NCBI RefSeq assembly: GCF_022815645.1
Contig: NZ_JALGRO010000007.1
Location: 124,001-188,000, forward strand
Reading direction: 5' to 3'
DNA from: Curtobacterium sp. VKM Ac-2922
Lineage (GTDB): Bacteria > Actinomycetota > Actinomycetes > Actinomycetales > Microbacteriaceae
DNA length: 64,000 nucleotides
The notes beneath the pieces are model-generated. The model was not told the DNA's origin. It saw nothing but the letters and a program-made list of their open reading frames with translations, and ran no database searches. The position numbers and the translations under genes are program-made. This document shows, in pieces, positions 17,783 through 25,615 of the stretch (within the stretch, counting starts at the first letter, position 1; every line of letters begins with the position of its first letter).

Positions 17783-19876
17783 GTGACGGAGCACATCCGG
17801 GCGCAGTACGGCGCGGGCGAACCGCTCGGTGCGGCGTACCGACTGGTCGAGTTGCTGGGCACCGGCGCCACGGGCGAGGTCTGGCGCGTCGGACACACCG
17901 CGACCGGCGACGAGTTCGCCGCGAAGCTGCTGCGCGCCGAGCTCGCTGCCGACCCCGGCATCGTCGAGCGGTTCGTCCGCGAACGGTCGGTGTTGCTCGC
18001 ACTGCAACACCCGTCGATCGTCCGGGTCCGCGACCTGGTGGTCGAAGGGGACCGCCTGGCGATCGTGATGGACCTGGTCCGCGGCGGATCCGTGCGCGAC
18101 CTCCTCGCCACGTCCGGCACCCTCCGGCCCCGCGACGCCTTGACGATCACCGCGGAGACGCTCGATGCGCTGGCGGCGGCGCACGAGCAGGACGTCACCC
18201 ACCGCGACGTCAAGCCCGACAACGTGCTGCTCGCCGCGCCGTGGGCATCGGGTGCGGTCGGGGACGTCCGCGTGACGGACTTCGGCATCGCGTCCGTCGT
18301 GGCCGAGCGCGAACGTACGACCACCGGGTTGCTCGGGACGCCGCAGTACATGGCGCCGGAGTCGATCAGCCACGGCCGGTCCGGTCCCGCCGCCGACGTC
18401 TACGGCGCCGGGGTGATGCTCTACGAACTGCTCGCCGGACGGACGCCCTTCGCCGGTCCGGGCACCGACTTCGCCGTCGCGTACCGACACGTCACGTCGA
18501 CGCCGCCCGTGCTCGACGTGGCTCCCGCGCTCTGGGCCGCGCTGTCGTCGATGCTCGCGAAGGACCCGGGTGCGCGGCCGAGTGCCGTCGACGCGGCGGC
18601 GACGCTGCGTCGGGTGGCGCGGGCGGTGTCCGACGCCCCGGCACTCGCGCCGACGGGTGACCCGGAGGCGTTCGACGAGGTCGAGCGGCCGGCGACCGTG
18701 GTGCGCGGGGCTGCCGCCGGTGGCGGGGCTGCTTCGGGCGGGGCTGCTGCGGGCAGCTCCGCCGGCTCCGGTGTGGGCGACTCCGGTGTGGGCGGCTCCG
18801 GGTCCGACGCCGGTGCGGTCGGTCCGGTCCCCGAGCTCGGTCCCGCGGGGTCGCAGACCGTCATCCGGCCGATGTCCCGGCAGCCGCGCATCGCGCCACC
18901 GGGGTCCTCGACGGCGTCAGCGGCGTCAGCGGCTTCGGCCTCCGAGGGCCCCTGGTGGCGTCGTCGCCCGTCGTGGCTGACGAACCGGGCCGTCGTGTTC
19001 GGGGCCCTCGGCGTCGTACTCGTGGCTGCGCTCGTCGTCGGCGGCGTCGTCTGGCTTCCAGGAGCCCTCAGGAAGACGCCCGGTGCGGCCGCGACCGCCC
19101 AGGCCGCCAGCGCCTACCAGCAGGACCGACCACTGCCCACGGGACTCGCGACCACGCGCAAGGCCACGATCGACCCGCAGCGCCGCACCGTGACGCTCAG
19201 CGTGACGTACTCGGCGCAGGACGTCGCGCTGCGGGGCGACCTGCTCGAGGTGGTCCCTGGCGCCCAGCGCGGCTCGACGTGCCCCGCGGTCACCTGGACG
19301 GGCGACGGTCTCCGGGCGAAGCGGAACCAGCCCTCACTGACGGGCGTCGACACGGCGTGCGCCTGGACGCTGTCCGGCCTGCAGGTGCCCGCCGGTCAGG
19401 ACGTCACCGTGCAGGCTGCCGTCGCGCTGCCGTCCGTGACCGACGCCGCCGCACTGCAGACGTGGCTCGACGGGGTCGGCTCGGCCACGACCGCAGCGGT
19501 CACGGACCAGTCGGTCACCGGGACCGCGTACCCCGTGCAGCGGCTGCAGGGTGTCGAGGTGCGCACGCCCGACCGGACGGTGAGCCAGACGACGCTGCCG
19601 GTGACGATCGTGCCGGTGTGGCCGAGTGGCGCTGACGAACTGAACCCGCTGTACCGCAGTCCGAGCACGGGGACGCCGTCGCAGATGCTGGTCGACGTCG
19701 CCGGGGGCGAGGCCGGCGTGCGGTTCGCCGACGGGTGCTCCGGGGCGCTGGCGGTGTCGTCGGACGGGCTCGTCGTGACGGCGCTGTCCGTGGCGCCGTC
19801 GTGCACCGTGCTGGCGACGGTGGGCAACTTCACGAACCTGCAGAGTTCACCGTTCGGGATCACGACGCGCGACTGA
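17783..19876 (+). CDS. Membrane-anchored Ser/Thr protein kinase (PknB-like catalytic domain)
   Basis: This 697-residue protein starts at GTG 17783 behind GGGGGA. The kinase domain (about 12-280) is intact: glycine loop GTGATGEVW, lysine in EFAAKLL, catalytic HRDVKPDN near residue 142, DFG near 166 and GTPQYMAPE. A Ser/Gly/Pro-rich linker follows (about 300-390), then one membrane helix (about 402-425) and a 270-residue extracellular part without PASTA repeats. It lies tail-to-tail with the FHA-containing secretion ATPase. FHA domains bind phosphothreonine, so the kinase may signal to that ATPase (inference). It may also be the counterpart of EssB, which is a pseudokinase in T7SSb, although here the kinase is complete. 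Confidence 0.88.
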   Translation: MTEHIRAQYGAGEPLGAAYRLVELLGTGATGEVWRVGHTATGDEFAAKLLRAELAADPGIVERFVRERSVLLALQHPSIVRVRDLVVEGDRLAIVMDLVRGGSVRDLLATSGTLRPRDALTITAETLDALAAAHEQDVTHRDVKPDNVLLAAPWASGAVGDVRVTDFGIASVVAERERTTTGLLGTPQYMAPESISHGRSGPAADVYGAGVMLYELLAGRTPFAGPGTDFAVAYRHVTSTPPVLDVAPALWAALSSMLAKDPGARPSAVDAAATLRRVARAVSDAPALAPTGDPEAFDEVERPATVVRGAAAGGGAASGGAAAGSSAGSGVGDSGVGGSGSDAGAVGPVPELGPAGSQTVIRPMSRQPRIAPPGSSTASAASAASASEGPWWRRRPSWLTNRAVVFGALGVVLVAALVVGGVVWLPGALRKTPGAAATAQAASAYQQDRPLPTGLATTRKATIDPQRRTVTLSVTYSAQDVALRGDLLEVVPGAQRGSTCPAVTWTGDGLRAKRNQPSLTGVDTACAWTLSGLQVPAGQDVTVQAAVALPSVTDAAALQTWLDGVGSATTAAVTDQSVTGTAYPVQRLQGVEVRTPDRTVSQTTLPVTIVPVWPSGADELNPLYRSPSTGTPSQMLVDVAGGEAGVRFADGCSGALAVSSDGLVVTALSVAPSCTVLATVGNFTNLQSSPFGITTRD

Positions 19877-19934
19877 CGGCGGCGGTTGTCGGGAGCCGGG
19901 GTGCGGGGTCCGGATGCCGGTTCCGGGTGCCGCG

Positions 19935-22900
19935 TCAGGCGCCGGCCGACGCCGTCTGGACGAGTCGGACCGCACCACCGGATGCCGCGTACCCCCGGCC
20001 GACGGTCATCGCCACGGGCGAACGTCGGGGCAGGGTCACCCCGAGCAGTTCACCGTCGTAGTCGACGTCCGGCTGCAGGAGCACGCCGCACCGTGCCTTG
20101 CGGACCGTCTTCGTCCAGTGGCTGTAGATCGAGCGCAGGTCTGCCGCACGACCGGCCGCCACGACGCACAGTCCGGGCCGCTCGGTGGCCAGGAACGAGC
20201 TGATCGCCTGGTCGCCGTCGTCGAACCGTTCGGCGTCGTCGATCAACAGCAGCACCGGCCCACGTTCGAGTCGGATGCCCGCCAGCAGCGCCGGGACCTC
20301 GTCCGGGCCGACCGCGACCCGGTCGAACCCGGCAGCAGCGAGGGGGGACCGTCGGTCGCAGATCGCCCACACCGCCGGACGCGTGCCCGACGCCGAGCGC
20401 ACGAGTTCACCGATCGTCAGCAGCATCGTCGACTTGCCCGACCGCGCGGGTCCGGCGACCAGGACGTGCTCGCCGTCGTACACCTCGAGTGCGGCGACCC
20501 CCAGGTCGTCCTCCGCGATGCCGACCGGCAGGCGCCAGGGCTCGGTGTCGAACGACGCGCCGGTGCCCAGGCTCGCGATCGGGACGGTCTCCGGCAGTCG
20601 TCCGACCGACTGCGGCTTGGGCGTCGCGTCCGGCCACCGCGCCGCGACCGCGCCGACCGCCTGGTCGAGCGGCAGGCCCGGCGTGGCGACGTGGGCCTGC
20701 AGTCGATCGGTCGAGCCGATGAACCGACCCGGCACGGCCGGTGGGACGTTCTTCGGGCGGACGCCGATCGATGCGTAGTCGTACGGGTCGGCCAGGCGGA
20801 ACAGCCACTTCTGCGTGGTCACCTCGTCCATCGCCGAGGGCACGGCCTTCGCGCGCGTCGTCGAGACGGCGAACGAGATGCCGAGCGCCGGCCCCTCGGC
20901 GTACACGCGGTACAGGGCGTCGAGCAGCAGCTGCCCCTCGAAGTCCTGGTACTCGTCGCGGAGCGCCGCCAGTCCGTCGATCAGCACGACGGCACGGCGT
21001 CCACCGGGCGACGCTCGGCGCCGGTCGAGTTCGGTGCGCAGGTGACGCAGGAACCGTGCACGCAGCTCGACCGAGCCGGTGCCGGACCCCACGTACGCCG
21101 TGGTGTGCGGCAGCGTCGCCAGCGGCGCGAGGTCCCCAGGCCCCATGTCGAGCACCAGCAGGTCGAGGTCGTCCGGGCTGGCGGACGTGGCTGCCTGCAG
21201 GGCGATCGTCGCCAGGGCGGTGCTGGTGCCGCTGCCCGGGATGCCCATGAGCATGAGGTTGCCCTCGTCCAGGTCCCAGCCCGTCGTCACCTGCCGCTGG
21301 TGGTCGGGGTCGTCGGCGATCGCCACGGGCACGACCCGGCCGTCGACGTCGGTCAGCGCGTCGAGGTCGACCCGTTCGCCGAGCGCCTCCGGCCAGATCG
21401 GTCGCGGAGCCGCGTGCCCGGCAGCGGTGTTCGCCTTGCCGATGGCCTCGATGAGCAGGTCGAGCTCGGTGTCGTCGCTCGCGCTCGGAACCGGCGCGGC
21501 GGGCCGTGCGGGCACGCCGAACACGTCGGTCGGGCGGACGGTCACGGGCCGCTCGGCGCGCTCGTCCCGCGCTCGCCCCGTGACCAGGGCGGTCTGGACC
21601 GGGGTGATGTCGTCCTGGCCGAGCTTCACGTAGGCGCGACCGGTCTGCTGCCGACCGATGCCGGCTGCTGCGGGCACGCCGATGACGTTCGTGGAGTCCT
21701 CGCGGCTCTGCACCCGGAGCGCGACGCGCATGTTGGTGTTCGCCAGGATGTCCTCGCTCACGACGCCGGCGGGACGCTGGGTCGCCAGGATCATGTGCAC
21801 CCCGAGCGTGCGGCCCACGGCGGCGACGCTGACGAGCGAGGTGAGGACGTCGGGGAAGTCCTTGGCGAGCATGGCGAACTCGTCGACGACCAGCAGCAGT
21901 CGGGGCATCGGCTCGGCGGGGCGCGTCGCCAGGTACGCATCGAGGTTGTCGATGTCGGCACCGGCGGCGGCGAAGACCCGCTGCCGCCGTTCGAGTTCGG
22001 CCTCGAGCGCGCGGATCGCCCGGTCGGCGAGCTGCTCGTCGAGGTTGCTGATCGTGCCGATCGTGTGGGGCAGACGCTCGCACGCGGCGAACGCTGCCCC
22101 ACCCTTGAAGTCGACGAGCAGGAAGTTGAGGTGCGTCGGCGCGGTCCGGGCCGCGAGCCCTGCCACCAGCGACCGCAGGAACTCGCTCTTGCCCGAGCCG
22201 GTGGTCCCACCGACCAGACCGTGGGGGCCGTCCCGGACCAGGTCGATCTCGAGCACGCCGGTCTCCGACGCGCCGATCGGCGTCGAGACACCCGTCGGGG
22301 CGTCCCATGCGGCGCGGATCGCGTCAGGTGTCCTGCCACCGAGCAGGTCCGGCAGGCGGACCAGGGACGGCAGCGACGCACCGGGCACCGTCAGTTCCGG
22401 GTCGTCGAAGTGCGCGATGCTCCGTGCCGCCCGCTCCGCGGTCGCGGCGCTCAGCCCCGCGAGCACGACGTCCTCGACCCGGGTGCGGTCCTCGGGCCGG
22501 TACACCGTGGCCGCGGCGTCCGGGGCGACCGTGATGATCGAGGTGCACGCGGCCGGCAACTGCTGCTCGTTCGTCGCGATGACGATCCCGCTCACCCGTC
22601 GGGGTCGTTCGCCGGGGCGAAGGGGCTGTCCGGGAACGGTACGCCCCTGGCCGAGCAGGTTCCGGGCGGGGGCGTCCCGCCCCTCGGTCAGGACCTCGGA
22701 GTCGATGACCACGAGCAGGTTCGGGGTCGGCAGGTCGTCGAGCGCATCGTGCAGCCCACGGAGCATCGATGCGCTCTGGTCGCGCTGGGCCGCCATCCAG
22801 CGTGCGCCGGTGCTGCTGCCCGCGACGCGGGCGTGCGGCAGCCAGGAGGCCCAGCTCCAGTCCGTCTCGCGGCCCCGGTCGCAGAACACCCCGACGGTCA

Positions 22901-24161
22901 GATCGGCTGGTCCGCAGTGCACGGTCGCCTGGGCAAGGAGGCTCCGGGCCAGCGCGAGCGCGCCGTCCCGGTCGCCGACGATCCCGACGACGCCGGCATC
23001 GGACAGGTCGGCCACCACCGGGGCGGCCGTCAACCGACTGTCGTCGACCACGGTCTTCACGGCGTCGTCGAGCTTGACCGACGAACCCCGCTGGTCCACC
23101 TCGGGTCGCCACGGCGCGTCGCCGGTGCCCGCGTGCAGGCTGAGGAAGTCCAGGTCGTCGGACCGGCGCTGCCACAGGAGTGTCGTCGGCAGCAGGGCGC
23201 GACGGATGACGGTCGCCGGGTCCGGCACGAGTTCCTGCCGGCGTGCCGCTTCGACCGCCGCAGCATCGGTGATCTCGCCCCGGAACGCGTCGACCGCCCC
23301 GGCGAAGCGCGCCTCCTCGTCCTTCAGGTTGCGGGCGCGGCGGTGCTTCTGCTCGAACCACATGCCGATCGCGGTCACGGGGCTGAGGAGTGCGAACAGG
23401 GCGAAGCGGGCGTCGCCGAGCAGCAGCACCATCGCACCCGCGAGCACGAGCGGCGCAGCGACCGTGATCCAGCTGAACTTCGACGCGGGTGGGACGTCCT
23501 TGCGGGTCGGCGGCACGACCGCATCGGTCTCGGTGCTGCGACCTGCACGCGGCGGACGGTTGAACGGTGCCGTCGACGCCGGCGTCAGGTTGGCGGCGGA
23601 CCCGGCGGGTGCCACCGGGGTCTCGTCGAGCGCCGGACGGACGAGCAGGACCGCGCCGCCGACGATGACGCTCGTGCTGCCGGTGAGCAGGACCCCCTCG
23701 TCGGAGATCCGCTCCCCCGCGATCACCGTGCCGTTGGTCGAACCCGAGTCGCGGACACGGATGCCGTCGGCTTCGTGCTCGAGCGTGCAGTGCTCCCACG
23801 ACGCGCTCTCGGTCGCCAGGACCACGTCGGCCTGCGGTGCCCGTCCGACCACGAGCGGTCGGCCGCGGGGCACGGACACGACCCGTCCCGCGTCGAGGCC
23901 ACCGGCCAGGGTGACACTCCACCCGTCGACGACGGACGGGCGGTCCTCGGGGGTCCGGGCGATGCGCGATCCCTCGAGCAGCACCAGGTCGCGCAGCGGG
24001 GTGTCGGTGCTGGTCCGGTGCCCGTCGACGGCGAGCGTCGTGCCCGGTTCGGGAGACGACCCGAGAGCCGCACCCAAGAGTTCACCCAGGGTCGAGGCCC
24101 CGGACCAGCCGTCGACCTCGACCGCCTCGGACCGGTCGTCGAGTTCGATCAGCACCCGCAT
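19935..24161 (-). CDS. FHA-domain FtsK/SpoIIIE ATPase, EssC/EccC-like type VII secretion motor
   Basis: This 1408-residue membrane ATPase starts at ATG 24161 behind an AGGGAG-type site. Residues 1-90 form a small domain and about 100-165 an FHA domain (VGRAPQADVVL, then DSGSTNGTV). Two membrane helices lie at about 230-270. Three FtsK-like ATPase domains follow: D1 with GTTGSGKSE (Lys658) and LLLVVDEFA, D2 with GIPGSGTST in which Thr979 replaces the Walker lysine, and D3 with GPARSGKST (Lys1243). FHA-2TM-3xFtsK is the EssC layout of Firmicutes-type T7SSb; mycobacterial EccC lacks the FHA. It is third in an operon after the lipoprotein and binding-fold genes. It probably exports the WXG100 and Rhs proteins encoded nearby. 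Confidence 0.88.
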   Translation of the reverse strand: MRVLIELDDRSEAVEVDGWSGASTLGELLGAALGSSPEPGTTLAVDGHRTSTDTPLRDLVLLEGSRIARTPEDRPSVVDGWSVTLAGGLDAGRVVSVPRGRPLVVGRAPQADVVLATESASWEHCTLEHEADGIRVRDSGSTNGTVIAGERISDEGVLLTGSTSVIVGGAVLLVRPALDETPVAPAGSAANLTPASTAPFNRPPRAGRSTETDAVVPPTRKDVPPASKFSWITVAAPLVLAGAMVLLLGDARFALFALLSPVTAIGMWFEQKHRRARNLKDEEARFAGAVDAFRGEITDAAAVEAARRQELVPDPATVIRRALLPTTLLWQRRSDDLDFLSLHAGTGDAPWRPEVDQRGSSVKLDDAVKTVVDDSRLTAAPVVADLSDAGVVGIVGDRDGALALARSLLAQATVHCGPADLTVGVFCDRGRETDWSWASWLPHARVAGSSTGARWMAAQRDQSASMLRGLHDALDDLPTPNLLVVIDSEVLTEGRDAPARNLLGQGRTVPGQPLRPGERPRRVSGIVIATNEQQLPAACTSIITVAPDAAATVYRPEDRTRVEDVVLAGLSAATAERAARSIAHFDDPELTVPGASLPSLVRLPDLLGGRTPDAIRAAWDAPTGVSTPIGASETGVLEIDLVRDGPHGLVGGTTGSGKSEFLRSLVAGLAARTAPTHLNFLLVDFKGGAAFAACERLPHTIGTISNLDEQLADRAIRALEAELERRQRVFAAAGADIDNLDAYLATRPAEPMPRLLLVVDEFAMLAKDFPDVLTSLVSVAAVGRTLGVHMILATQRPAGVVSEDILANTNMRVALRVQSREDSTNVIGVPAAAGIGRQQTGRAYVKLGQDDITPVQTALVTGRARDERAERPVTVRPTDVFGVPARPAAPVPSASDDTELDLLIEAIGKANTAAGHAAPRPIWPEALGERVDLDALTDVDGRVVPVAIADDPDHQRQVTTGWDLDEGNLMLMGIPGSGTSTALATIALQAATSASPDDLDLLVLDMGPGDLAPLATLPHTTAYVGSGTGSVELRARFLRHLRTELDRRRASPGGRRAVVLIDGLAALRDEYQDFEGQLLLDALYRVYAEGPALGISFAVSTTRAKAVPSAMDEVTTQKWLFRLADPYDYASIGVRPKNVPPAVPGRFIGSTDRLQAHVATPGLPLDQAVGAVAARWPDATPKPQSVGRLPETVPIASLGTGASFDTEPWRLPVGIAEDDLGVAALEVYDGEHVLVAGPARSGKSTMLLTIGELVRSASGTRPAVWAICDRRSPLAAAGFDRVAVGPDEVPALLAGIRLERGPVLLLIDDAERFDDGDQAISSFLATERPGLCVVAAGRAADLRSIYSHWTKTVRKARCGVLLQPDVDYDGELLGVTLPRRSPVAMTVGRGYAASGGAVRLVQTASAGA

Positions 24162-24211
24162 CTGCCTGCTCCCTGTCCGTGTGGTGTCGTGTCGCCCGGC
24201 CGGTTCCGGGG

Positions 24212-25615
24212 TCAGCGCTCGGCGGAGTCCGCGAACCAGACCAGCGACGCGGTGTCGTCGCCCGTGCTGGTCGGGCGGAGGCCGAGCGGCTGTGACGACG
24301 CGGCGAGCACCGTCGCCGGGGTCGCCAGAGCGGACTGCCGCCGGAAGTCCAGTGCGGGACCGGCGATCCCGTCGGCCGCGTCGAGGTCCTGCCGAGCAAG
24401 GGCATCGGTGACCTTCGCGGGCGTGGTGCTCCGCGCTGCGCCGACGGCACGCACGAGCGCGACGACCGCGTCGTGGCTGCGTGCGTCCGCGGCCCCGGCC
24501 ACCGCGGCGAAGGGCTGGTCCCCCGTGAGGTTCTCGGCATCGCCGTCGTTCGCCAGCACCCGGACACCGCCGAGGAAGGCCGACATCGCGCGCCCCTCGG
24601 CGTCGGACGTCAACGCACGGGCATCGTCCGCCGCGACACCGACCGTGCGGAACGTGCCGCTCAGGCTGCCGCCCGCCGTGACGAGCGCCGAGCCGAACGC
24701 CGGACTGGTGGCGTCGGGCGTCAGGACGACCGGCACGGAGACGTCGGCGGCCTGCAGTGCGGCGACGAGCGCACCCTGTCGTGCGGCCGAGCCGCTGACC
24801 ACCACCGCATCCGAGTCGGCCGTCGGCGCAGCGTCCGCCGAGGCCTGGGCGTCGGCCGTCGCGCCGTTCGTCGGCGTCGCTCCGGTCCGCGTGGCGATGG
24901 TGCTCGCGAGGGCCGCGGTGTCGGTCGAGTCGGCTGCGTCGAGGACGTGCGCCAGACGGAGCCCGCTCGGCGCACCCCCGCCCAGGTCGACGAGCAGCGG
25001 TGACCGCGCACCGCCGAGCGCCGTGGTCATCGCCGCGGCGACGGACCGGTCCGAGGGCGCGGTCGACCACGCGTCCTGCGAGCTCGCCGCGTACGGCAGC
25101 ACGACGGGCACGCCCGCCTTCGCCGCGGCCGCGGTCGCGCCCGAGACGTGGGCGCCGGACGACGCGACCACGATGCCGGACACGCCGGCGTCGACGAGGG
25201 CCTGCACCGCCGCGCGGGCGCCGTCGGTCGTGCCGCCGTCGTTGCGCGTGACGAGTTCGACGTGCGTCCCGCCGAGTGCCAGTCGACGCTCGGCGACGCG
25301 GGCGCCCTGCGCGGCCTGGTCCCACTCCGAGCCCTCGCCGTCACCGAGGGTGATGACGACGCCGATCTTCGTGGCCGTGGGCACGTGGCCGACGGAGATC
25401 GCGACGGGCACGGTGGCGGGAACGGCCTCGGCCGGTGCGGCGCTGAGCGACCGCACCGTCACGACGGCAGCGACCGCAGCGACGACGACGACCGCGACCG
25501 CCGTGATCAGCAGGGCCCGACGCCCCCGACGGACGCTCGCGACGGCCTGGCCGGGCGTGGTCGGGTCCGGGTTCGGATCCGTGGTGGTGTCGTGCGTGAC
25601 GGTGTCGTCGGTCAT
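24212..25615 (-). CDS. Membrane-anchored type 1 periplasmic-binding-fold protein
   Basis: This 467-residue protein has a Thr/Asp/Pro-rich cytoplasmic start, one membrane helix at about 33-54, and then a domain resembling branched-chain amino-acid receptor folds (KIGVVITLGDGEGSEW, QALVDAGVSGIVVASSG, PVVLPYAAS). The anchor is an N-terminal helix instead of the usual lipid. It overlaps the upstream lipoprotein gene by ATGA and precedes the secretion ATPase by 50 bases. It is therefore probably a structural or sensory part of that system and not a nutrient receptor; no permease is nearby. Confidence 0.72.
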   Translation of the reverse strand: MTDDTVTHDTTTDPNPDPTTPGQAVASVRRGRRALLITAVAVVVVAAVAAVVTVRSLSAAPAEAVPATVPVAISVGHVPTATKIGVVITLGDGEGSEWDQAAQGARVAERRLALGGTHVELVTRNDGGTTDGARAAVQALVDAGVSGIVVASSGAHVSGATAAAAKAGVPVVLPYAASSQDAWSTAPSDRSVAAAMTTALGGARSPLLVDLGGGAPSGLRLAHVLDAADSTDTAALASTIATRTGATPTNGATADAQASADAAPTADSDAVVVSGSAARQGALVAALQAADVSVPVVLTPDATSPAFGSALVTAGGSLSGTFRTVGVAADDARALTSDAEGRAMSAFLGGVRVLANDGDAENLTGDQPFAAVAGAADARSHDAVVALVRAVGAARSTTPAKVTDALARQDLDAADGIAGPALDFRRQSALATPATVLAASSQPLGLRPTSTGDDTASLVWFADSAER

